Below are positions 21,357 to 39,364 of a DNA stretch of 64,000 nucleotides, one piece after another. The notes beneath the pieces were generated by a model. It was given only the letters and a program-made list of their open reading frames with translations, searched no databases and was not told the origin of the DNA. Each line of letters begins with the position of its first letter. Within the stretch, counting starts at the first letter, position 1. Made by a program: the position numbers and the translations under genes. Source of the stretch: Carnegiea gigantea (taxonomy: Eukaryota > Streptophyta > Magnoliopsida > Caryophyllales > Cactaceae); contig JAKOGI010003118.1 of assembly GCA_029747015.1 (NCBI GenBank), positions 1-64,000 of the forward strand. The letters run 5' to 3'.

Positions 21357-21993
21357 ATTATTGCCAACGTTCCGCGGTACTAAAAATCCAAGACGTGTTT
21401 CTTTTTTTTTTTTTTTAAAAAAAAATAATTAGAATACAAGTACTTGGACAAAAGGTCTTCACAGAATATATCTGTTAATAAAGGAATATTCTTCAATAAC
21501 TTCCATTACAAGTGCTTGGATAAACTCATATTTTCTTTCATTTGAAATAATAGAAAAAATTCACGTGTAAATATAATTAACATGATAAAGTAGGTAAATT
21601 TTGTTGCTTAGCCATCTCTTAAACTCGAAGGTTAAATAGAATAAAAGCCGACACTTAAATTAACGTTATGTTAATGTCAAAAGGCTATTTAAAAAGCAAA
21701 TTTATGTAGCGATTAAAGAGAATGACAGATAGGCACGCAAATTCTTATAGCCTGTAGAGAGAAAGAGAATTATCACCGGAGGCATAAAAAAATAAGAAAC
21801 AAAGGAGCATGAATGAGCCTCTTCCTTCTTGGCTTCACACAAGATGAGAGACATACAATTTTTTCCGTATACATTTTCAGGAATAAAAAGTTAAAAAAAA
21901 AAGAAATTAAAAGCTTGATGAACCTTAGACACTAAACTAATATAGGGGAAATCCATAAATAGGAATATTTACAAATATAATGCCTCTAATTAA
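21357..21993. other. Spacer between tRNA-Glu and the endoglucanase gene
   Basis: AT-rich; it should include the 3' UTR of the minus-strand endoglucanase. Nothing else was recognised. Confidence 0.6.
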
Positions 21994-27316
<5,323 letters not shown>

Positions 27317-27378
27317 TTTTTTTTCCTTTTTTTTTGGGTGGGTCTCGCCCTTCTGCCCTTTTATTGAGTGGCTTTATA

Positions 27379-29185
27379 CGGTCAAGTTAGAAGGGGGGGT
27401 TGGAGGCTGTAGCCTTTTTTATGGGGGGTTGAAGTTATAGCCGACAAGAAGGGTAAATGTAATATGGGAAAAGCACATGAATGGCTAAGTATATATGTGA
27501 ATTACGGAACTTTTTATGAAAATTTAGGCAAGAACATGTACTTATTTATAGGGGAGTAGAATTGCTCAGTTTAGAGGGAAAAAAAAAAAAATTGCTCATT
27601 GTAGGTCCAACTAACGACCAAGAGAGTGGAGGGAAACCGAAAAGAGGTGAACTACTGTGTTTTTGTTACTCCTTTTTAGTAGTTTGGGGACTGTAATTAG
27701 GTGAATATCTATTCCTAAATTTTCAAGGCTGTTGATGAGAGTGACACAAAAGAAGTTACAAGAACACCACCTTTCAGTGTGTTTTCACTTTTATGAGACA
27801 TGGATAGGTTTAAGTGTAGGTAATTTTATATCTACAGACATCTCTATTCATAGGGATGTTGAATCTAAGAGGCCCACATAAAAAGTGTTTGAAAAAATAT
27901 TTAAAAATGAAACAAATGATAAACAGCAGGTAATGAACTATGAAATGCTAAAAACACGCATGGCAGCAACTATAAGGAACATAAATATAACATAATAAAG
28001 GTACTATACGTTAAACAGACAAGGTAAAGCTAATGTTTACTTTCTATAAGATAAGGGTACTGCTTGTAGACAAACACCAGCATACGAAAAATAGGAAAAT
28101 ATCCAGTACCACATACAGAAAAGGTTCAAAAGAGTTTTTCCCCTCTTGTTAGTTTCTTGACAATATTCGATTACTTAGTCGGGTATTCTTATTATTATTA
28201 TTTTTTAAGGGTATATATAGGACTATGCCAATCTCCTTTTATCCTTAGAAAAATCTTGATGCAAGGTAGCAGTAAAAAGAGAATTATATTATGGTACTCC
28301 AGTACGCTTTACTTTGCTTTCCTCTTTTTAACCATTTGATGAAAGATGCCAAATTGGAAAAAGCAGAAAATGACATTTTGCTTGTGAAGGAGGACTTCAG
28401 AATTCAGGACATAAACAATGCAGGATCTTGTGACTGAATAGCGGCGGCATGTGAAACCCAATTTGCATTTGCTTCTGGCTCAGACCTTCACCAAACCAAC
28501 ACCACCAACCACTGACTGATAGCAGCAAGCATAGCCTTACAAGACAAATTTATATTTGAAAAGATGAAGCACATGAACCTTGAACAAGGACGCCTTTTCG
28601 TAGTGTGAGTCCTATTTTTACGGCGTATGGAGAAATTCGAATGTCAACATTCTTGTTTCTATATGCACTTTTGTTAGCAAAGAAACTGATTTCCAACTAT
28701 CGATAAAAAGAATTTTTTGAGAACAATTTGCTGCGGTAAGTGATATTGGATTATTTCTGCACAACCACGCATTTAATCAAAACCTCCCAGATCTTTGAAA
28801 GAAATAGAGATGGACATTTTCAATTGGCAAATTCCAGAAGTTTTCTAAGTAAAAATTGCTGATATAATTGTCATTTGGCATTCGAAAGAACAGCTTACTC
28901 ATATCTTTTCCAAATGGGGTATACTTCAGAGAATCAGAGCTCTACTTCAACAATCAACCCATTAATCCTACCCCCTTCACCAAGTGCATCTGGCCAGGCA
29001 TCCCCTTCTCTCAACATCATACTTCAATAATCATCCTCAAGAATCAACTCAAGACATACTTGACATGCAAAACACAGGAACATACACCAATTTGGACATG
29101 AAAAAGTCAAAGTGGCAGCTCACAGAGGAAGTACACCGTTACACAAAAGCTCACTGAAGTTATTACACCTAGCCCTGATAGAAAA
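27379..29185. other. Intergenic region between endoglucanase and zinc-knuckle genes
   Basis: AT-rich, no gene recognised. The last few hundred bases should be the 3' UTR of the minus-strand zinc-knuckle gene. Confidence 0.6.
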
Positions 29186-31789
29186 TCAATACCTCCTGGG
29201 TGGACAACGGTCCAAGTACCTCCCAGAAGGGCACTCGAATGCCAGATGACCACGACCTCCACACATATGGCATATCACTGGTGTAATGCACTCCCTGCTC
29301 GTATGCCCTAGCCGCTGGCAGTTCCTGCACACCACATCCCGGTACCCACCGCCACCGTGAACCCCACCCCCTCTCCCTGCCAGAACATCAGCTTTGGGGC
29401 AATCACGAGCAACATGTCCTGACACATTGCACAGATTACAGACAGGCTCATCTTTGCAGTCCCGAGCCAAGTGACCTGTCCTCCGGCAGTTGTTGCAGGC
29501 CTTTTCATTGGTGCACTCCGCTGCCAGGTGGCCCTGCTTGTAACAGTTGTTGCAGAGCCTTACGTCACCTGGGGGCAGTGGAGGGGCGGAGCAGTCCCGG
29601 GCCTGATGGCCAGCCTTGCCACATCGGTGGCAAATGCCTTCATTTGTGCAACTGTTAGCTGTGTGACCGGGCTCTCTACAGTTCCAACACAGAGTCTTGG
29701 TGGTGCATTCCTGCGCAATATGTCTGACACAAAATCACCGCTGTCAGCTACAATGAATTAACCAAATGTTCAGTGCCAACAGCTAGCTGTACCTGATATA
29801 AATTTACAACAAGTGGTTTTGAAAGATACAATGCAAAGACTTGAGAGATGCTACCGCAGAGACTGTACTCAATGAAACTGCTTAAAGAGTACAAGTGCAA
29901 GCTCATGCAGTATTTGACAAAATCATAAAGCACCATTATGGACAAAACACTATCGGCAAAAGAACACCACAACATCCAGTTCTGACGACAATTGCTCACA
30001 GTCGCTGTTTACATCTTAAAATGAAGTACAAAAATAAAAAATAGAAACATAAAATGCACTGTGGTTGTGCATACTAACACAACAATGAACGGTCAAGCAT
30101 CTAACATTTCAACAAGTTCACATCAGGTACCACAATTTTGCCCTCCTCCAAGTCAATATACAGTAACACATGACATTTGTCCACAAATTGCGGGTTGGGC
30201 TTCAAGTTAGTGGGGGCTTTCAGGAGAACTAGCACAATTTGAAAGAAGTCTCTCAGTGAACATTTAAATGACCTCAGAATCCTGACCTAAGCCTCCCCTC
30301 CCCCCCCCCCCCCCCCAACAAAAAAAAAGCATCCATGCTTGGCCTCAGCAATCTAAATCTATCCATAAATACTGCGAATTTGCCCATATATGTCTCTCCC
30401 AATCCATTTCCTGGAACTCAACTCTTACAAGGATAGAATTCACATCACCAATAATACAATCCATCAAGCTTAAGCAACAAGATACTTGAAGCTATTTGTT
30501 GGTGTCTCCATGTGGAATCTATGTAGCTAACCCGCATCAATGGCTTGGCACTTCGTTGGTTGTCCACATATAGAATGTGTCTCATAACCACAGCACAGCA
30601 ACTCAAAAACTCACACAAAACGAATTCCTACTACATTCCAAAAATCATTCAATTATGTTTTGTTAGAACTTAACCGACTGCTACAAATGTTAATTACAAG
30701 GAAAAAAGATTAGATCAGGACAGTGGCACCAAAGAGGGAGGGGTTGTCCATGGAACTACATGTTTACCTGTGGATCAATTACCAAGCTAAGACATTTTTC
30801 AGACCAATTGAAATATTAAAGTGGTTTGTTGCATAAAATTTCAGAGAAGTGAAAAAAGCACAAGAATTTTCCCAGAGCCTTTGCTTGTCTATAAAACATA
30901 TGGTGAGAATGAAACACATATGAATGAAGCCAACTACTGTGGATCAGTACATTCTCACACTTAAAAATGTGATTAAACGTAACTGCAGATTATGAACTCT
31001 TTTTAAACTTGTTTTGATGGGCAACGAGTTGCAATAGCCTTTGAGATTACCTAAAGTTCCCCGGAAAATTCTATAAGGACTAAAATATGCCAGCAGCACA
31101 GGAATCGATTTTACCAGTACCGCTAAACAATAGTCCAGACAGCAAGCTAAAATATCAATGTGTTATCAAGTAAACTGCAAAGTTTTAATGTAATTATCCA
31201 CGAACAGTTTTACTATTTGGAGTCCCTCTACAAATAAGAAGAATTTCATTTATAAGTAACAAATCAATCATGCATAACAAGAAGGAAAAAGCATCCTCAA
31301 CAAAAACCATATGCCTCAACAGCAACATTTAAGTATCCTAAATAAGAATTTCATCTTGGTGCTGTACCTGCACAATCATCATAAACGATAGTCTATGCAA
31401 ATACGAGCATTTCCAATAACGACAGAATTTTTGCAAAGAACTCCACATGGATGATGGATCTAAAAGACATACAGAGGATTATGAAAAGTGAGAGGAAATC
31501 CTCGGTGTCAAAGCAAGTGCATTATTCATCTCGGCTCATCAGACAAACAACGATTGACTACTCCAATCCAGATGGTATTTGAGATGAAGACTAAACAAGT
31601 AGGTAAATAATGCAACAAGCTAGAAACAAGAAACCTGAAACCCCGACGTGGCTCCCTCCCATAAGGTGCACTACGATGAGAATAACGTTCAGTACGCATC
31701 TTCCTATCCACAGGGCTCGGGCTCGGGTTCGGGCTCCGGCTCCTACTCCTGCTCCTGCTCCTACTCCTGCTTCTGCTGTCTGAGCTCAT
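29186..31789 (-). CDS. RS-rich CCHC zinc-knuckle protein, apparently lacking one exon
   Basis: A likely RNA- or DNA-binding protein. CDS exon 1 (31635-31789) encodes an Arg-Ser repeat N-terminus (MSSDSRSRSRSR...). The last exon (29186-29723) encodes seven complete C-x2-C-x4-H-x4-C knuckles, from CWNCREPGHTANSC to CHMCGGRGHLAFEC, plus the orphan second half of another (HIAQEC). In Arabidopsis relatives, as I recall them, a small middle exon supplies the first knuckle and the first half of the second. I read the 1.9 kb between 29724 and 31634 on the minus strand and found no such exon. Exon 1 ends in AG and the last exon begins with A, so direct splicing stays in frame and gives 230 residues. 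The leader is interrupted by a long intron: 5' UTR exon ending at 34284 (AAG then GTACTAA), acceptor near 31823. Confidence 0.85.
30299..30316. repeat. Poly-C tract in intron of the zinc-knuckle gene
   Basis: About 17 consecutive C followed by AACAAAAAAAA. It is one of several C-run/A-run junctions in this window. Confidence 0.9.
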
Positions 31790-31822
31790 CCTCACAACCT
31801 TCCTTCTCAATGTCAACTACCT

Positions 31823-34370
31823 CTAAATATGCCAACAGCACACCACCCACGAGCTGCAACCTCCTTCCTGTCCATGTCATATCAGCACACCCAGCACCAC
31901 ACCAATGAGAAGCAATCAAACCCCCAGGCTTTCCGCTTCACAAGAAAAAGCACCAAAACCAACTGCCCTGATGCATATATTTGCACAAAGAAACCACCTA
32001 CCAGCTGCACACTACATTATTAATTAGTATTCACGCCAAATGCCTTGCAACACCAGTTCTTTATCCGTAGGCCCACATTCTTTGCAGAGAATTATCATCC
32101 AATGAATAGTCTGCTTCACACGGGGCCCAGACAGGGGCTTTGAAACAGACTAACATACACATATCATGCATATGTTTTTCCATCAGAGTTGATGACTGCC
32201 AACCCCTAATCTATGCATAAACTCTTTCCTATGTGGTCATTTCGGCATGCAAAAGTCCAATCTTGCATACATCCATGCAAAGCACCAAATAATTACCATA
32301 GGACAAGCACGGCACTACAGACAAACTGACTGAAAAGGCACTAGAAAAGTAGAACCACAACTGTGCCATTGACAACAGAATTCACCACAGGGATCAAACC
32401 ACCACAAAACCGAATCTTTTAAGATATTGTTTCACAACTAAACACTTCAAAGGAAGCAAGTCAATTCCTCTCCTGATGTTGTAAACGTGAAAACAAAATT
32501 TATTATCTATTGACTTTGACTTTTCCCCTCAAGCAGCAAACAATTGAAAGATTGCAATCATATGAGCAACAAACAGAAGTTCTAGATCAATTCTACTTCA
32601 TTACAGCATGCTCCAGCAAAGATAGACATCATATACTCATTTCATCTACGATGAAGATTTCCAATCCTTCTAAGAAAGATTTCAGATTTTTTGAAGACTC
32701 TACTCACGTGTGAGCTTACTAAGAATTACAAGGACCTAAAAGTTTCAGATCTCTACTGAAAATTACAAATCCATTAAAAGTTTCAATATCTATAAATGTT
32801 TTTCAAGTAGCTGTCACATCAGACGAAGCAAACATTGCAATAAGCTTCAAGGAACCCACAAACAATAACTAATAACCAAACCGAAATCCCACAAGGCCAA
32901 GCAAAGGTGCATGTCAAGGGGTTGAAAGTATATGGATTTACCCTCGCAATTTACCCTCTATTTGAATCGCAAAGAAATTATTTTCACTGAGGGTCTGTTT
33001 CTTTCATTAGGAAATAGGGGTTGGAAAATTGATGAAATTGGTTGAGGTGGATTGAAGCGGATATTTTTTTGTTGAAGTGGATCGAAGTCGGTATATTTTT
33101 ATATGATGGGTAGAAGTTGGTTAAAATAGTGGGTTGAAGTTGGCTGAAATAGTTTGAAGTTGGTATTTTTATTGAAATTCATGAAGTGGATTGAAATGGA
33201 TTGAAGTTGGTAAATTAGAATTTACCAACGAAAAGAACAGGGCTTGAATCCTTGTATAGAAGAACTCTATTTGCATCGCAAAGAAATACTGAACCCTTGC
33301 ATAGAAGAAGCTGGCTACTACTCCACAACAGAAGTCGCACACAGTTATAATTAGAATTTATAAAATAATTCAATAGAAAGATTCATTTCATCTAGTCCAT
33401 TACATATTTATAAGTACCTCATGGAGTTTAAAAGAGAAATAGATTCATTGTAACTTGTGAGACATAATGCAATATGGCCTAAAATCATTAATATAAGACC
33501 TTATCTGAAATTATAACATGAAATAAACAAAGCCAAATAGCTTTTATGATGTAAGAACCACTACAGCCGACGGTCCACAAAATAAGACTATACTACATGA
33601 ATACACACAACATCTCTTTGTCCCATCTCATGGTGTAACACAATGAAAACTTCCACAAGCAAAACCTCAAGGCCAAAGAACAGAAAGCTGAACCCAACAT
33701 GCATACTTAAATTGCCCAAATGATGTCCAACTTTGCCATCCAATTCATTTGCATCCCATTCACAGAAATACACTAAATCAGCATGAAGTCATGAACCAAA
33801 CCCCAACCTACAATCAGACGAACCTCACCCCTTCCTACCCATCTTGGAATCTTTACTCCATGCAAAAAGTCCCAACATACAACACTTGAATTCTGGGACA
33901 AAAGACACTTCGAATTAAACCACCAGCATAAGGAATTCCCAATAAGAAGCTGAATCACACAACCACATTGGTATCCATGACATCTGCTGAGCTTTGAAGT
34001 GTACAGCTAACTAGGGTTCCGATTGATTGGTTCGATAATTTCAAATTTCAACACCCTCTTCATAATTTCCAGCCAAAAATTAACCTCCCCGATTGATTTC
34101 GAAGTAGGTTCATCACGATGAGAATTTAGCATCAAATCGCGAATTAGCATATGGGAAATGGGCAAGAACACGAATAAAGATCTGATTAATCCCTGCCTTG
34201 GATTCAATTCAATCCAATAAAAACAAGTATAAATCATGTCGACATGAGAAGAGATGGAAAGGGAAACAGTGAGAGATTAGTACCTTGTTTCGAATTTGGG
34301 CTCTTCAAGAGCACCGTCGTTGCTCAGGTAGGTTTTCGAAGTGTGAAAGGGGCTACACAGCGTCAACCTT
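31823..34370 (-). other. Leader intron and 5' UTR exon of the zinc-knuckle gene
   Basis: Inferred from the donor at 34284/34283 and the acceptor at 31823. The intron holds a Tourist-like MITE at 32991-33244. No other gene is recognised; short open frames here have no family features. Confidence 0.55.
32991..33244. mobile_element. Tourist/Harbinger-like MITE, copy 3 (254 bp)
   Basis: The left end is GGGTCTGTTTCTTTC and the right end, on the other strand, reads AGCCCTGTTCTTTTCGTTGG. The flanks are TGA on both sides (32988-32990, 33245-33247). The interior is TTGAAGTGG-type repeats, the same family as 11671 and 12182 in opposite orientation. Confidence 0.8.
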
Positions 34371-37300
34371 CTTTCAGGTAGTCTTTAATAATTATTAATC
34401 CCCCCCCCCCCCCCCAAAAAAAAGGAAAAAATGCCCAAAAAAGAATAATTTTTTTTCTTTTGCTATAAGAAATGTAAGAATAAAGTCCAGGTAGTCTTCT
34501 CTCAAGTGTTTTTCTTATAGTATTTTTATACAGGATACAAGAAAAATACCTATGTGTTGGGCAAAAATTTAATAAATAATATGCACAACACAACTTTCCA
34601 ACATATATATAAAAGAAAAATATACATCAGTTTGTTTTGAGTACGACCCTATTCAAGAGGATAAACCTCCTTAATTACGTTTCCCGTCTGGGAGACCACC
34701 TTTTGATTCCGATTCGTTCTATTTTATTATTTTCTTTCTTTGTTCGTTTTATTTTGTATTAATAAGATTTTATACAATTTGAATCGACATGTATATTGTA
34801 TGCCAAGTCACCCGTTATCCAAAACTTAATTGCATCAGACAGTGGCCGTATAGGCACCTTCTAGGAAGGGTACTACACGTACACATTCTTCATATGCAGG
34901 TTATGGCACGGACAATTTTATTTGATTTGGAATTTTGGGTTGTACTCACTTATTTATTGTGAGTTGCCTACGTACCTCTTTTATGGAGGATCAAACCAGC
35001 CGTAGTTCTTTAATGTTATTTGAATTAATTTATCTTTTTATTTTAGTTAAGTTATTTATGTTAGGATAATTTTTAATTTAATTTTGGTATTTGGATTTTA
35101 AAAAAATGGCTAAGTTATATTTTTAGCCATTTATATATATATATATATTTTTTAATATTTTCCAACTTAACCTTTTTAGCTCGCGATTGCACCCGAAATT
35201 TATTTACGGGTTTCCTACGTACCCTTGGTGGGATCAAATCGACGTAGTTCTTATTCCGAATTTTATTTAGGCTTATGTCTTGGAAATGGAAGAATTTAGT
35301 AGGCTTGGTTGTATATTTGGCTTGACTTTGGTCCATTCTGCCAAACCTATGACTTGAAAAAGATTCGATGTTTTCCGAAACTTGATTTTTATTTGCTTTG
35401 CTTACGTAATGTGTAACAAAAAGTTACAGGATTGTAATTTTGGTCATTTGTGAAAGAGGGGGTTATCGGGTTGAGCCCATTTGAAGATTTCAGTTTAGAC
35501 TGAACTCGAAAAATTTTATATCGAGCTTCCTACGTATCCTTAGTGGAATCAAGTCACCGTAGTTCTAATGGATACTTAAAGCATTTTATTATCTTTTTCT
35601 TGGAAAAATTTAATTGAAGTATGTGCTTGATTATTATTAGCTTCACCTCATGACTCATGAACACCCCTTACATCAATTCATTATAGCCTAGCCAATATCA
35701 TCAGACGCATGGAGCCAATTTGTCTTCATTACTACTTGGGTTTGGTCAACAATACCCACTCATTTTTTTTTTACTATCTTTGATATTGACAGCACATGGC
35801 CAAATTAATTTTAATAGAAAGGACAACTGGGCTCTGTCTCCATCCCATTTTCATTCAGCATTGTCTTGACATTCCGTTTCTACTAGTTTGTTTTCTCAAT
35901 TCGGTGCCCAGACTTACGCCTCTCTCTCTCTCTCTCTTTTTTTTTTTCTTTGTTTGTTTTTTCGTTTTTGTTCATGAAGGTTGGTCGGCTGCCTCCATGC
36001 TTAATGGGGACAATCTCAAACAAGTTTTTTTTCTTAAAGAACTTGTTTATAATTTAGTACAGTGTTTTCAAGAGGCCACGATCTTGAAGCTGACCCAGGG
36101 CATGCAATCTTCAACCCCCCTATTTTTGTGAACAGAACTTGGGATCCAAAAAGATCACTTTGGTTCATGGATTTGGTAGGACTCAGGATCCGGCAGATCC
36201 CTGAACTGGTGAGTCCGGCAGGACCCGAGATCCCAAAGGATCCGATTTGTTTGAGTCCCTAAGAACTTGGAATCCCGAAGGATTCGATTTATTTAGGGTC
36301 TCAAAGGACACAAGGTCCTCAAAAATCAAATTTTGAGTCCGCCAAGATCCCAAAGGATCCGATTTTCGGTGATCCAACAGGATCAGTCTCGGTGGAGAGC
36401 TGGGCATGGCTTCAGTTCGGTTCTCTATTCATCGCCTCGATGACCCGTTTATAACATTGCAGTTATACAGCAACTTGAAGTTTGTTTTGTATGGTCACGA
36501 TAGACATGAAGCCAGAAACAGAAGACATCCAGAAGATGAGAGTCAACCAAATTCCACTGATTCTTTACCGTCAAATCTTCGATTTTGTAGAGAATGATAA
36601 TTATGCTGCATCTATTTCACTTCCTCTTCTTTGTCAAATTTTGCTGCTTTATTTCTGCAACTTGGGTCTTTGTTTTATGTCCTCCTTCTTCTCTTGCTCT
36701 TCCTTTTTTTTTTGGTTCACCGAGCCCTCTGTTCTTGTCTCTTTGTATTTTCCTTCTTCTTCTTTTTTGCTTTCACAGACCCCTCTCCTTTTTTTTTTGG
36801 GTTTGCTCTTTCGTTCTTTTTGTGCCCTTCCCTTGCCTCTTCTCTTTTTCCTCTGTTCTATGACCAGTGCCTCGTATTTATATTGATGGAGTAAATTCTT
36901 CAACCTCTCTCCACGTCGCAGCAAAAGTAGGGAAAGAGGACAGTAATGGGCTACGTTTCAACTTCCACGTAGCACTTTATTTTGCTAGCAAACATATATG
37001 CTAAGAAGTGTTGCTGTCGTTTTTTAATTAACCAAAATGGCTTCTATGACAATGGAGTGCTCTCCCTTTTTTTTTTTGACTGTGCTTTGAATAGTCAGCG
37101 GAAGGTGCTGGAGAAAGAGGTTTACTTATGCAGCCCTTTTTTTTTTTGCATTTTCTTTATTTTTTTTGTTTTTAATTATGTAATCGGATCCACTTTTATT
37201 TGTATTTTATACTAAGACATAATCAAAAATTTATGATTTGTAAAAATTTTTGGTTCAACACTATGCGAACCTCATTTCACACTACTGTGGAATGTAATGA

Positions 37301-37601
37301 CAGACTATGCTTTACTAGGCAGTCGCATGTGCGATTTCCTTACCTAAAAATTAGTAATAAGAGTATTGTTACAAAGTTGGATGTAAGTCTGAATATCTTG
37401 TATCAAAACTTAGCTCTCCCATGGAGCTTGACTGTGACCTTGAATTGCTTGGATGAGAATTTTATTATCTCTCTCAATATGAATATCAGTAAAACCTCAT
37501 TGTATTGCTGTTTTTATGCCATTTTTCATAGATGTTGCTTCTGCTACCAAAACTGATACTGCTTCAAAGTAGAATGCTGATACTTGAATATATCCCCCTT
37601 T
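34371..37601. other. Repeat-rich intergenic region
   Basis: It contains a C-run/A-run junction at about 34399-34424, a (CT)n/T-run at about 35920-35950, and a degenerate GATCC-rich repeat at about 36129-36385. A pyrimidine-rich stretch at about 36600-36860 generates Phe/Leu/Ser-rich artefact frames. At 35205-35560, blocks of TTTCCTACGTAC followed by GGGATCAAATCGACGTAGTTC recur two to three times and may be a decayed retroelement. I support no gene here. Confidence 0.55.
36129..36385. repeat. Degenerate GATCC-rich repeat
   Basis: The word GATCCCAAAGGATCCGATTT and close variants occur near 36230, 36268 (as AATCCCGAAGGATTCGATTT) and 36345, with further GGATCC/GGATCA words between. Each unit contains a small palindrome around AAGGATCC. 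On the minus strand this reads as a repeated KSDPLGS-type peptide without stops, but I see no other sign of a gene. Confidence 0.6.
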
Positions 37602-38270
37602 TCAATTACAAAGAATGAAGCCTCCTATTGCTCCTTGTGAAATTTTGGATGCATCAAAGTTGATTTTGACGAACCCACCTTGTGGTCTACTGCATGCTAC
37701 CCAATGAGTCTTCTTACGGTTGACGGTTAACTGGTTTGGGGTTGGTGGATATAATATTTGTGTGAGTTTATGTTTAATACACAATTTAGCCCTAGCTTTT
37801 TTAACTCTTATTAATGTACTTCCTGGAATAGGTGTTTCATTGCGAAATACCATGTTATATCTTATTTTCCATATACTCCAAAATAGCGCAGCTACTCTAT
37901 CAATTTTAACTATGGAGGTAGCAGTTATAGCACTCGATAGCCTTTGTAAAATATTTTTATGTTTGCTAGATACGAAGTTATAACCTATCCAGTTATGGGA
38001 GATTGTTAATCCTCAACATTCCTGTGTAATTTGACAATGTAAAAAAAGATGATCTACGTCCTCAATCCCATGTTAACAAAAGGGCAAAGAGGATAAATAT
38101 TCATGCCTCTTTTAAACAAGGTTCCTTTAGTGGAAAGTGATACATGTCAAAGTTGTCATAGAAAAATTTTTAACTTTGGCATAACATCAAGTTTCCAAAT
38201 CCAATTATATTCCCACACTAATGGATTTCCATAATTGAATCCATGTGCTGCCGAAGTTGCTGATTTGGTA
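37602..38270 (-). pseudogene. LINE 3' fragment (zinc-binding RT and RNase H regions)
   Basis: The minus strand encodes MGIEDVDHLFLHCQ near 38030-38075, the signature of the zf-RVT region of plant L1-type LINEs. Farther along, FVKINFDASK...GAIGGFILCN near 37602-37680 is the start of an RNase H-like domain. It is broken by stops and lacks the catalytic RT region. Confidence 0.65.
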
Positions 38271-38289
38271 GAGAACTCACCATTACCTA

Positions 38290-38500
38290 TTTTAACATAC
38301 TTCAGTCCACTTTAATTAAAAAAAATATATATATTTCAACCCACTTCAACTGACTTTAACTCACTTCAACTTATTTCAACCTACTTCAATCCACTTCAAC
38401 AAAAAAACAATCACTTGAACCCACTTCAACTCACTTTTATCAATTTCAACCATCTTTACCTATTTTCTAATCCATATTTCCCAACGAAAAGAACAGACCC
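38290..38500. mobile_element. Tourist/Harbinger-like MITE, copy 4, left-truncated
   Basis: The right end on the other strand is GGGTCTGTTCTTTTCGTTGG, the cleanest family terminus, followed by TAA (38501-38503). The interior is CCCACTTCAA-type repeats. The matching left terminus is missing. Confidence 0.65.
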
Positions 38501-38503
38501 TAA

Positions 38504-39364
38504 ACACCAAACTTCAGATCTATGTTGTGGATTATGGCCATTAACAATAGCAACGATGCCAACCGATTATAGCGCAAGCGGACAAAGCGGTATTCTGCAT
38601 ACCTTTTTAAGTTAAGAGATTTGGATTCAATGTTCGATTTACACAAATTGTATTGTCAAATGCATTTGTATGTGCGTGCAACTTGACCCTTTAAATCTAG
38701 ACTTTGTACGACTTGTCTTGCCTTTCCTTCTTCCATGTTTGTGGCATAGCGACATAGCACTCATTTATAGGAGGTCGATACTTGAATCTTTATCCATATA
38801 TGGGGGAAAAAATGAAAAACAAAAAACTATCAACAACACGATCAAATAAAGAGACTTCAAGTACATTATACGACAGTGCACCTTATTTATCCTAACTAGA
38901 CATCTATTTCAGTCAAACAAAGGTTTAAATAGACAACTAATACAATCTCAATATTTTTCGCACCACATTGATGGTTAAGATAAAAGCACTGTTTCCGTAT
39001 CCCACTTAGAATCCTAAAATGCATGTGTAATGTAAGAATCCATACCCATTAGAGGGGGTAGGAAGCTTACATTATAGTAAATTTCAAAAAAAAAAAAAGA
39101 CAAAAGATCTTCCAATGAGTCAATGAGATGGAATGTCAAGGAAATTATGAAAACAAAATAATTTGCATATTATGTGGTGGAATGTGTCGAATTATTACAA
39201 CATGAGAAGTTTTGTATAATAGGTTGTTCCCTTTTAATTTTAATTTAAAATTAATTAACAAGTTGTTGGCTAATCATCTTAGACAATCAATTTCTCACAT
39301 CCTAATCACCACCATCTTGATACTCATAGGCCAAAAAAGGGGGTTGGAAATGACCAAATAAGGA
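38504..39364. other. Spacer before the LINE
   Basis: AT-rich, no gene recognised. Confidence 0.5.

Noticed and set aside
36482..36924. Long Phe/Leu/Ser-rich and Lys/Arg-rich frames on both strands
   Set aside because: They arise from a pyrimidine-rich low-complexity stretch, with no conserved features and no splice context.
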